Origin: UMGS1387 sp045541355
GTDB lineage: Bacteria > Bacillota > Clostridia > Oscillospirales > CAG-382
Direction: 5' to 3'
DNA: 64,000 nucleotides
Assembly (NCBI GenBank): GCA_045541355.1
Contig: JAZQIW010000046.1
Location: forward strand, 33,188-97,187
Numbering within the stretch: position 1 is the stretch's first letter; each line of letters begins with the position of its first letter. Made by a program: the position numbers and the translations under genes. The notes under the pieces were generated by a model. The model was not told the DNA's origin and ran no database searches. It saw only the letters and a program-made list of their open reading frames with translations. Below are positions 1 through 7,479 of this stretch, piece by piece.

Positions 1-1
1 C

Positions 2-832
2 AGCAAGATACCCAACGAAAAAAGCATCTGGGGTAAGAGTGAGCTTGAAATGCTGATTCCCCTTATTGACGCCAAGGACAGAGAGCTTTGCTTTGCACAG
101 CTCAACGGGGCGTATTCTTCAAACGATATAATTGTCATGGAGGAAAATGCTCTTTCCGACGGTGAAAGCCTTGATAATTCTCCCGGTGCCGTCTGGAAGC
201 TGAGACCGGGAATGATGGGCAAGGTCTCAAGACTTGGAAATCTTTCGTCAGCATCTGCCGCTTTATATGAAGGCTCTTCCTTCTGGCAGAGCATGATTGA
301 AAGCACAACAGGCATCTTTGAAGTAAATCAGGGAAAAGAACCCACAAACGTTACAACTGCCACGGGTATTGCGCTTCTTAACGAAAGAGCCGAGAACCGA
401 AAGAGCATTAAGAATATTGACAGAAATGCGGGCTTTAAGCGTCTTTATATGCTTATAGACTATACCTGTCTTGAGAATTACAACGACGGCAGAATAATAA
501 GAATGGGACTTGAGGAGGGCGAAGATGTTGTATACAGCTTCGGAGGCTTTATGAGAAAGTCGAGACAGGGCTCATACATACCCGAGCTTGATGTTACAAT
601 TCACACAGGCTCTGCCATTACAAACTCAAAGGCATTTACCGTTTCTGCCCTTACGTCGCTTATCGGTACCGATATAAACGAGACGAATTACAGACTTGTA
701 AAGGCATATGTTGAGGCAATCGGAATACCCGAAAGGTCGGAGATTTGCGAAAGCCTTGACAGGCAATTTGAAAAGGCAGATATTAATCAGGACAACAGCG
801 ACAGCCCGGAAGGAGAAATGAATGATGAATGA
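2..832 (+). CDS. Phage portal protein, C-terminal part (5' end outside window)
   Basis: The reading frame is open from the left edge, so this is the C-terminal 276 residues of a longer protein. Visible residues begin with a WGKSELE segment followed by a LIPLIDAKDRE helix, and later TTATGIALLNERAENR; both are typical of the portal ring protein that forms the DNA entry vertex of tailed-phage capsids. Position directly before a scaffold-like and a capsid-like gene supports this. The stop codon overlaps the next gene's start (822), so the two are translationally coupled. The terminase expected upstream would lie outside the window. Portal assignment is by motif and gene order; I could not run a profile search. 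Confidence 0.72.
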   Translation, partial: SKIPNEKSIWGKSELEMLIPLIDAKDRELCFAQLNGAYSSNDIIVMEENALSDGESLDNSPGAVWKLRPGMMGKVSRLGNLSSASAALYEGSSFWQSMIESTTGIFEVNQGKEPTNVTTATGIALLNERAENRKSIKNIDRNAGFKRLYMLIDYTCLENYNDGRIIRMGLEEGEDVVYSFGGFMRKSRQGSYIPELDVTIHTGSAITNSKAFTVSALTSLIGTDINETNYRLVKAYVEAIGIPERSEICESLDRQFEKADINQDNSDSPEGEMNDE

Positions 833-1754
833 TGTTGTAAACGAAAAGGTAACAAAAACCGAGAATATGTCGGTTGATTGTGACACAGCAGCCGAAAACG
901 GCTTTGAAAATATACAAAGTACAAAGAATGAGAAAACCTTTACCCAAAGCCAGCTTGAGGAGATTATATCCGAAAGGCTGTCAAGGGAAAGAAGGGTGAA
1001 CGAGTCCCTTTCGGATGTGAAAAAGCTGCTTAAAGGCGCAGCTCAAAAGGGACTTCTCAAGGGAACGTCATATGCCGAAATGGCAAGAGAGCTTGTGAGC
1101 CAGCTTTCGGCGGAGACGGAAGGAGCTGTGGAAAAGAACACACGGGAGCATACCGAAGTGCCTGAAAAAACGGTGTCTGAAACAGAAGAGGAGCCCTTTT
1201 CTGAGGATGACAGGGTTGGTGAGCAGAATCAGGAAAATGTCGGTATTCCCGAGGATGAAAACTTTGCGGCCGCAGACGCAAAGGAGCATGACGCACAGAG
1301 CGGTACGGTGTCGGACAGCACTTTAAGCAAAGAGAGTACGCAAAGAAAAGAAGAAGCCGATGTAATGAAAGGCTTTTTTGAAATACTCTCCGCAATCAGG
1401 GAAAAACACGGGAAAGAGGGCGTGGAAAAGCTTATGCAGGCGGAACTCTTTGAAAGCTTTGCCAAGGGCAGAAGCGGCAGCATAGGCGATATTTTCTCGG
1501 ATTTTTGCAGCTTTATGGATGCACTTGGCACCGGTAATGCTGCTGCAGATAAAACCGAGGCACAGGGGGACAGAATCGACAGCGATTTTTCATCCACAGC
1601 CTTTTCGGCACACTCTGCAAGCACGGTATCGGCGAAGGATTCGCTTACAAAACAGCAGATGGAAATAGCAAGGAGCGCGGGAATGTCCTACCGCGAATAT
1701 GCAGAGCTTTTAGGCTCTATTCCATCGGGAAAAAGAGGGACAAAAAATAATTAA
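822..1754 (+). CDS. Phage head scaffold-like protein
   Basis: This 310-residue protein is highly charged and low in complexity between residues 90 and 185, with predicted long helices (FTQSQLEEIISERLSRER near residues 40-57). It ends in a short conserved-looking segment (QQMEIARSAGMSYREYAELL), followed by a basic tail. That organisation, a charged helical middle with a small basic C-terminal domain, is usual for scaffolding proteins that template capsid assembly. It lies between portal and capsid genes, where scaffold genes normally are. The start overlaps the portal stop; ATG codons at 822 and 825 are both possible behind a GGAAGGAG ribosome site. Function is inferred from architecture and position only. 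Confidence 0.6.
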   Translation: MMNDVVNEKVTKTENMSVDCDTAAENGFENIQSTKNEKTFTQSQLEEIISERLSRERRVNESLSDVKKLLKGAAQKGLLKGTSYAEMARELVSQLSAETEGAVEKNTREHTEVPEKTVSETEEEPFSEDDRVGEQNQENVGIPEDENFAAADAKEHDAQSGTVSDSTLSKESTQRKEEADVMKGFFEILSAIREKHGKEGVEKLMQAELFESFAKGRSGSIGDIFSDFCSFMDALGTGNAAADKTEAQGDRIDSDFSSTAFSAHSASTVSAKDSLTKQQMEIARSAGMSYREYAELLGSIPSGKRGTKNN

Positions 1755-1769
1755 AAAAGGAGACAGAAT

Positions 1770-2411
1770 ATGAAGTTTTTATATGGACTCGGGGGCGCAA
1801 ATGTTCCCGTGATCAAGGAGTTTGATATTGACCCCGCAACAAAAATCAATGCAGGAAGTGCTGTTTCTATTACCTCCGAGGGAAAGGTGACAGAGACAAT
1901 CAGCGGTGCTGTTCTCGGCGTTTGTGCCGAAAATCACCCGGGGAAAGAGGATATGCTCAATAAAAGAGCAAACGGTAACAGAGTAAGAGTTGATATCACA
2001 AGCGGCGGAGTATACAGCATAAAGTTTCCCGAATTTGAGGCTGTATTTGGCGGTGTCGAAAACACTTTTTCAAGTGATAGTACAAATCTTTCCTCTATCG
2101 GAAAGGGTGCAAGATTTGTGCTTGTGAAAAAGGCGGCGGATTCCACAAATACAGATAAGATAGGAACTGTAAGAGAGGCTATCTCCGCCGACTTTGGAAG
2201 CAACGGAAATTTCGAGTTTGTTTTCAACGACGGCGGCACACCGTCAAAGGGTGATGTATACGCGTATATTACCCCTGTCGGCTCTTCTGCAGTTGTCTGC
2301 GACGGATACAGACTCGACATTTCGGGTGTCGGCAGCGGTGCCAAGGTTGTCGGCTGCGATGAAAAGAACAGAATGGCACACATTGTATTTACAAACAAAG
2401 TGTTTGCATAA
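1770..2411 (+). CDS. Small phage head protein (possible decoration protein)
   Basis: A 213-residue protein preceded by AAAGGAG, 15 bases after the scaffold stop. It is rich in Gly, Ser, Val and Thr with alternating hydrophobic residues, which suggests a beta fold. The first 70 residues (INAGSAVSITSEGKV, GAVLGVCAENHPG) resemble the compact beta-tulip head-decoration proteins that many phages encode just before the capsid gene. No cysteine pair, signal peptide or membrane segment is seen. It could also be another minor capsid protein. The name rests on position and composition. Confidence 0.45.
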   Translation: MKFLYGLGGANVPVIKEFDIDPATKINAGSAVSITSEGKVTETISGAVLGVCAENHPGKEDMLNKRANGNRVRVDITSGGVYSIKFPEFEAVFGGVENTFSSDSTNLSSIGKGARFVLVKKAADSTNTDKIGTVREAISADFGSNGNFEFVFNDGGTPSKGDVYAYITPVGSSAVVCDGYRLDISGVGSGAKVVGCDEKNRMAHIVFTNKVFA

Positions 2412-2432
2412 AAGAAAAAAGGAGACGATTTG

Positions 2433-3353
2433 ATGAACGATATTTATACATGGCATAATGACCTCTATCCTCTTATTAAGAAGAGATTTGATTTAAGATA
2501 CGCAAAGCGTCTTGATGTCATCAATCAGGTGTGCGACGTTGTGTGTCAGGATGATATTGATTACCGCATTGAAGGTATCGGCGGCTACGGCGAAATGCCC
2601 GTATATGACGGCACTGTTGTTGCCAACGCCGACAGCAAGCGTACCTTTATTACAACAATTACACCCAAGGAGCACGCTCTTAAGGTGACAAGCACCTATA
2701 AGAAGGCAAAGCTTGATTACTCGGGCGAATCAAAGAAAATCGGCACACGCCTTGCGGATTCGGCATATATGACCGTGCTCAACGAATTCTACCGCCTTTT
2801 CGGCTCTGCATTTACAAATGAGGGTGCCGACGGCGAGCCTTGGGCAAGTAAGTCCCATCCCGTAAGCTGTGAGGGGGATAACGGCACATTTTCAAACCTT
2901 ATCGAGGAGGAGCTTTCTGTTGCCGCAATCACAAAGGCTCAGACCATGTCCTCCCGTTATATTACACCCGACGGTCTTCCCTTTGCCTGCAATATGGACC
3001 TTCTTCTTGTAAGCCCTGAGCTTGAGGCAAAGGCAAAGGAAATCTGCGGTCCCAATGCAAAGCTTATTCCCGAAAACAATCCTGATGAAACGGCAGGCTG
3101 CAATGCGGCAAATCCCGTTTACGGCATGAAGTATCTTGTTGTGGGCGGCGGTGAAGCAGGCTTTTGCGGCAAGCAGTGGGCGGTTGCGGATTCGCTCATG
3201 CTTTCCGAGGTATTAAAGCTTGTATATATTACAAAGCCTACCGTTCTTGTTTCTCCCCAGGACAACCCCCTTATAACCGACTATATCGGTTATGTGGACT
3301 TTGCTTTCGGTTTTGGTGATGCAAGACCCATTATTTTCTCAAATCCCGCATAA
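2433..3353 (+). CDS. Phage major capsid protein (HK97-fold type, inferred)
   Basis: A 306-residue protein that reads as a major capsid protein: an N-terminal helical arm, a TYKKAKLDYSGESKKIGTRLADSAYMTVLNEFYR segment resembling the long spine helix, a central P-domain-like region, and a C-terminal half rich in beta strands ending DYIGYVDFAFGFGDARPI. It contains the phrase MDLLLVSPELEAKAKEI typical of Mu-like and podoviral coat proteins. A TTG lies at 2430 directly before the ATG at 2433; the ATG is chosen because AAAAGGAG is correctly spaced from it. It is 21 bases after the preceding gene. Gene order portal, scaffold, small head protein, coat is the main support. Confidence 0.7.
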   Translation: MNDIYTWHNDLYPLIKKRFDLRYAKRLDVINQVCDVVCQDDIDYRIEGIGGYGEMPVYDGTVVANADSKRTFITTITPKEHALKVTSTYKKAKLDYSGESKKIGTRLADSAYMTVLNEFYRLFGSAFTNEGADGEPWASKSHPVSCEGDNGTFSNLIEEELSVAAITKAQTMSSRYITPDGLPFACNMDLLLVSPELEAKAKEICGPNAKLIPENNPDETAGCNAANPVYGMKYLVVGGGEAGFCGKQWAVADSLMLSEVLKLVYITKPTVLVSPQDNPLITDYIGYVDFAFGFGDARPIIFSNPA

Positions 3354-3375
3354 GCGAAGGGGTTAAAAAACGTTT

Positions 3376-3404
3376 GAAAGCCGTCCGCAAAGCGGGCGGC
3401 TTTC
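3376..3404 (+). other. Strong hairpin between capsid and connector-like gene
   Basis: A 13-bp stem (one G-T pair) with a three-base AAA loop lies between the capsid stop and the next ribosome binding site. No U-run follows, so it is probably an mRNA stabiliser or partial attenuator after the highly expressed coat gene and not a full terminator. Confidence 0.6.
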
Positions 3405-3420
3405 GTGAAAGGAGATTTTA

Positions 3421-4347
3421 ATGTCAGCTAATAATACATACGCTTGCTTTAAAAGGCGGGTATATCAGGTGCTTGATGAATACTTTGATAATACGGATGA
3501 GGTGTTTGTAAGCGATTCGAGAAGAGACAGGCTGGATGCAAAAATGGCAGACACGCTTGGGTGGGGGCTTTGCCGTATGTATGAGGGACTTCCCAAAAAA
3601 ACGGGCAGCAAAAAGGTGGAGGTAAACCTACCGAGAAGGCTTGCGAGCAGGGAAGAAATGAATTACGGCGGAATATTTGAGTTTTCACCCGTAACCCGTC
3701 CTCTTGCGGTTATTTTTGAATATACGGGCTCAGGAAGCCTTTTGCTTTGCGACGAGGATTTGGTGCCGGTTTTCACCCTTGAGCTTGACGGAAGTGAAGG
3801 CAGGCTTGAAACAAAAAGGTTTTTCACCGATAATGTATCCTCTGCCATTTGCTACGCCTATGTGACGCAAAGTGTCTGTGCACGAAAGTTCACGATATAT
3901 GACAAGGGAAATATGACAAACATATTTGAGATACCGAGAAAAGGAATGTGCTCCTTTGCCGTCGGGGATGACTGCGGCAGAATAAAGGCAATGGAAATGC
4001 TTTCGGGAAAGCAGGTAAACCTTGGCAGTCTTGAGCTTTCCAATGACTTTGGGTATCTTGATGCCGATAACCGTTATGACGGGGAGATTGTGGCTCTGAC
4101 ATATGAAAAGAAGGCTCCCGAAATTTCGGAAAATGTGCCCGATGACTTTGAAATTCCTCTTTGCGGCACAGAATTTGATGCCCTTGTGAGCCTTTGTGCG
4201 GCAGAGCTTTGCAGGTCGGAGGACAGCAATCTGTACGAGAGGCTTTTGCAAAAGTACAAGGATTTGTACGAGGGACTGTGGTCTTTTGCAAACAAAACAA
4301 TACAGCGAAACGGCTTTTATACGGCTGTAAACAGAAGGCGGTGGTAA
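3421..4347 (+). CDS. Phage structural protein, connector/adaptor-like
   Basis: A 308-residue protein of unrecognised family with GAAAGGAG upstream of its ATG. The N-terminal 60 residues and the last 60 residues (FDALVSLCAAELCRSEDSN, then YERLLQKYKDLYEGLW) are helical, with a beta-rich middle. The C-terminal helices resemble those of head-tail connector or adaptor proteins, which usually contain the same Ala-rich helix followed by a Tyr-rich one. In P22-like phages the gene after the coat gene encodes the gp4 adaptor, so the position fits. It is separated from the next gene by one base. Assignment is inference from location and general shape. Confidence 0.4.
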   Translation: MSANNTYACFKRRVYQVLDEYFDNTDEVFVSDSRRDRLDAKMADTLGWGLCRMYEGLPKKTGSKKVEVNLPRRLASREEMNYGGIFEFSPVTRPLAVIFEYTGSGSLLLCDEDLVPVFTLELDGSEGRLETKRFFTDNVSSAICYAYVTQSVCARKFTIYDKGNMTNIFEIPRKGMCSFAVGDDCGRIKAMEMLSGKQVNLGSLELSNDFGYLDADNRYDGEIVALTYEKKAPEISENVPDDFEIPLCGTEFDALVSLCAAELCRSEDSNLYERLLQKYKDLYEGLWSFANKTIQRNGFYTAVNRRRW

Positions 4348-4348
4348 T

Positions 4349-6139
4349 ATGGGACATATTCCTTGTACTGTAATAAAACCAAAGACTACGGGCAACAGAC
4401 GCTTTCGATTTGATGCACCCGTAAAGGGCTTAAGGCTGAGTGAAAAGGATACAAGCTTTGCCGAGGGCACCTGCCGAGAACTGTATAACATGGATATAGG
4501 CACAGGCAGTATTGAAAGCTCGGGGGAGAAGAAAAGGCTGTTTGAAGGCATCAATACCTCGGGCATTGCTCTTCACAGCATTACAAAGCAGGGGTATATG
4601 GGAAGTGTTTTTTTGCATCTCGGAAGCTGTCTTTACCGATATGACACAGCTTTGGATAAGCCCGTACTTGTTTCAGACAGCCTTCCCGATAAGCACAGCG
4701 TTATGTGCGTATTCATGTCCTCGCTCTATATATACTGCGACACGTATGTTTACAGGGTTGATTCGGACTTTATGTTTTACGAGGAATACCCCGATGCACC
4801 CCTTCTTTTTACGAATGTTGACCCGGTTCTTGCGAGGGATTCCGAAAGACTTCCTGATGTTCCGCTAAACCTTCTTGCCCCGAGAATTAAGGTGAGATAT
4901 AAGGCATCCGACGCTCTGCTTTATATACTCCCCCTATCTATGAACGCCAAGAGAAAGCCGAAGGTTTTTGTCAACGGCATAGAGCTTGAGGAAGGCAGAT
5001 TTACCTATCAGATTGACAGGGTTCAGCTTGCCCACGGCTCAGACACAATGGCGGCAAAGTTTGTTGAAGTGGAATACTATGTTTTGGCACCCAATGTCAT
5101 AGGCTATGAGCCGTATTTCTATAATTGCACGACAGCATCCTCGTACGGAGGAGAGGGAATATCGGGGAACCGCCTTTTCTTTTCGGGTGACAGGCAGAAA
5201 AAGGGGGCGTGCTATAAAAGCGAACACAGAAATCCTTTGTATTTTGGCGAGAACGAACAGTTTGTAATCGGCGACGGATATGATAATGTTACGTATCTTG
5301 GCAGAATGTATTCCGACCTTATAGTTCTTTCTGAGCTTGGAACATATAAGATTACAAGCTTTATTGAGGATGAAATTGAGGTCTTTAAAACAAAGCAGAT
5401 AAGCGGCGAAATTGGCTGCGATATGCCTGAAAGTGCCTGCCTTGCAGATAACAGAATAGTGTTTGCCAACTCAAAACGCGGAATTTTCATTGTGGATTTC
5501 AATGAGGACTATCAGGAGCACAACGTAAAGCCTGTTTCAAGGAATATTGAAAGAGGCAAGGGAATGGGACTTCTTGAAAACAGCAAGGAGGAGCTTATAA
5601 AGGCAGAGGGCATTGACCTTGACAGAAAGTATCTGCTTTTGTGCGGTGACAAGCTTTATATATGGGACTACGATAAGTGCAACTACTATGATACCGGCAA
5701 TTTTAACGAATCCCAGACAAGGCTTGTATACAGCATCTATAAAGACGTAGGATGCGACGGTATGTTTGCAATTGACAGCATGGCGGTAGTATACAAAAAG
5801 GATATCCTTGAGGCATATGTCTTTGATACTTCTTTAAGAGAAAAGCAAAGCGGCTTTGAAACGGGGGAATGTGATTTCGGCGAGCCGTCACTCAGAAAGC
5901 TTGTTAAAGATATGCATTTTGTGGTGCGTGCAGACGAGGGCGCGGTGCTTACCTTAAAGCTTTTTGCAGACGGGGTTTGTTATTATGAAAGAAGTATAGC
6001 CTTTACTCAAAGGAAAACCGTGAGAATAAAAGAGGTTATACCCAAGAATGAAATGTTCACCCTGTCCTTTGCAATTGATGCAGAAGGCGGAGGCTTTGAA
6101 TTCTTTTCTGCAACGGCAGTTTACAGTATCATAGAATAA
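4349..6139 (+). CDS. Phage hub/nozzle-like beta-propeller protein
   Basis: A 596-residue protein beginning one base after the preceding stop. It is almost entirely beta strand with repeated blade-like units: GNRLFFSGD, YSDLIVLSELGTYKI, CLADNRIVFANSKRGIFIVD, DRKYLLLCGDKLYIWDYD. This is the pattern of a beta-propeller. In P22-type podoviruses the gene after the adaptor encodes the tail hub or nozzle (gp10), which is also a propeller, so the role of closing the portal is the best guess. The last 120 residues look like a separate beta domain. No tail-needle, tailspike or lysis gene follows; a terminator comes directly after. The propeller is inferred from repeats seen by eye. Confidence 0.45.
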   Translation: MGHIPCTVIKPKTTGNRRFRFDAPVKGLRLSEKDTSFAEGTCRELYNMDIGTGSIESSGEKKRLFEGINTSGIALHSITKQGYMGSVFLHLGSCLYRYDTALDKPVLVSDSLPDKHSVMCVFMSSLYIYCDTYVYRVDSDFMFYEEYPDAPLLFTNVDPVLARDSERLPDVPLNLLAPRIKVRYKASDALLYILPLSMNAKRKPKVFVNGIELEEGRFTYQIDRVQLAHGSDTMAAKFVEVEYYVLAPNVIGYEPYFYNCTTASSYGGEGISGNRLFFSGDRQKKGACYKSEHRNPLYFGENEQFVIGDGYDNVTYLGRMYSDLIVLSELGTYKITSFIEDEIEVFKTKQISGEIGCDMPESACLADNRIVFANSKRGIFIVDFNEDYQEHNVKPVSRNIERGKGMGLLENSKEELIKAEGIDLDRKYLLLCGDKLYIWDYDKCNYYDTGNFNESQTRLVYSIYKDVGCDGMFAIDSMAVVYKKDILEAYVFDTSLREKQSGFETGECDFGEPSLRKLVKDMHFVVRADEGAVLTLKLFADGVCYYERSIAFTQRKTVRIKEVIPKNEMFTLSFAIDAEGGGFEFFSATAVYSIIE

Positions 6140-6140
6140 A

Positions 6141-6167
6141 AAAACCGCAGGCACAGCCTGCGGTTTT
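6141..6167. terminator. Bidirectional terminator after phage module
   Basis: A 12-bp stem (AAAACCGCAGGC with its complement) and a three-base loop between convergent genes. U-runs form in both directions, the longer one on the minus strand, so it can end both the phage module and the Gfo/Idh gene. Confidence 0.85.
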
Positions 6168-6181
6168 GTGTATGAAAAAGC

Positions 6182-7354
6182 TTAGATTTCAGGAATTACG
6201 ATGTCGATTTCCTTGCCGATACTGTGGCTCTTTGCAATACCGTCGATAATTGCCTGATTGTAGAGAATCTGGCTTGAAGGAACGGGTGCGCCGAGGGAAG
6301 GATTGTCAATGGCATCAAGGAAGCTGCGAAGCTTCTTGTCGAAGAGGCTCATGCCGCTGTAATCTTGGAGAATCGGCACCTTTGTTTCAACCTGAGCACC
6401 GGCTACGTTCTTGTAGATTGTCATTTCGCCGCCAACAGAGCCGTTCCAGCAGTCTGTGGAGGGGATTCTGAGACCGCCCTCTGTGCCGAGGATGATTGTA
6501 TCGCCGGGGGTGTTGATGTTCATTGCCCATGCAATTCTGAAGTCGAGTATAATGCCGCCTTCAAGTCTTACGAATGCTGCCGCAAAGTCGTCTACACCGA
6601 AGATGTCTGCATATTCTGCAGGTCTGCCTTCTTCAGAGAAGGTCTTGGGGTTCTTTCCAAAGAAGTCGGACTTATAACCCGAAACCGTCAAAGGCTTAGG
6701 ATAGCCGATTGCGTTGAGAACCATGTCAAGGCTGTAACAACCGATATCGCCGAGAGCACCGATGCCGCCCTTGTCCTTTTCGATAAAGGATGTGCCGAAG
6801 GGGGTGGGAATACCGCGTCTTCTTCCGCCGCCTGTCTGTATGTAGTAAACCTTGCCAAGCTCGCCTGATTCAACAATCTTCTTAATCATCTGCATATTGG
6901 GGTCAAGTCTTGGCTGGAAGCCGATGGTAAGAATCTTGCCGCTCTTCTTTTCCGCTTTCATAACCTCAATTGCTTCTTCAAGTGTAACTGTGAAGGGCTT
7001 TTCAAGCATTACGTTGATACCTGCCTCAAGTGCACGAATAGCACAGGGCGCGTGCTGGCAGTTGTAAGTACAGATGCTTACACCGTCAAGCTCCTTTTCG
7101 TTTGCGAGAAGCTCCTCGTCGCTGTTGTAGCAACGTGCTTCAACACCAAATCTCTTGAAAAAAGCCTCTGCCTTGCCGGGTATAAGGTCTGCACCCGCAA
7201 CAACTTCAACATCGGGCATATTCATATATGATTCCATATGTGCTTCTGCAATCCAGCCTGTACCGATGATGGCGATTTTGTACTTTCTGCCGGATGTTTT
7301 TACTTCCTTTGCACCTGTCTGGTTGGGGTCAAGGTTTGTATTTGATATAGCCAT
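6182..7354 (-). CDS. Gfo/Idh/MocA family NAD(P)-dependent oxidoreductase
   Basis: A 390-residue cytoplasmic dehydrogenase of the glucose-fructose/inositol dehydrogenase family. The Rossmann nucleotide site is visible at residues 26-39 (KIAIIGTGWIAEAH) and the conserved EKP with the catalytic lysine at 118-120 (MLEKPFTVTLEEA). A second conserved region, GGIGALGDIGCYSLDMVL, near residue 195 contains the usual substrate-site Asp/His region of the family. Such enzymes oxidise or rearrange sugars and sugar acids. A strong AGGAGG ribosome site precedes the ATG. It is the last gene of a minus-strand glycan group with an alpha-L-rhamnosidase and a beta-galactosidase, so a role in processing a released sugar is likely. 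The specific substrate cannot be read from the sequence. Confidence 0.9.
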   Translation of the reverse strand: MAISNTNLDPNQTGAKEVKTSGRKYKIAIIGTGWIAEAHMESYMNMPDVEVVAGADLIPGKAEAFFKRFGVEARCYNSDEELLANEKELDGVSICTYNCQHAPCAIRALEAGINVMLEKPFTVTLEEAIEVMKAEKKSGKILTIGFQPRLDPNMQMIKKIVESGELGKVYYIQTGGGRRRGIPTPFGTSFIEKDKGGIGALGDIGCYSLDMVLNAIGYPKPLTVSGYKSDFFGKNPKTFSEEGRPAEYADIFGVDDFAAAFVRLEGGIILDFRIAWAMNINTPGDTIILGTEGGLRIPSTDCWNGSVGGEMTIYKNVAGAQVETKVPILQDYSGMSLFDKKLRSFLDAIDNPSLGAPVPSSQILYNQAIIDGIAKSHSIGKEIDIVIPEI

Positions 7355-7479
7355 TGTCTTTTCCTCCTGGACAATATAATTTGAAGAAATGTCTTCATGT
7401 TATGGTTTTATGGTAAACCACCATTGTGAACGTGATATTAACAAAACAACGGTTGGAAGAATTTTGTCAACACGAATTG

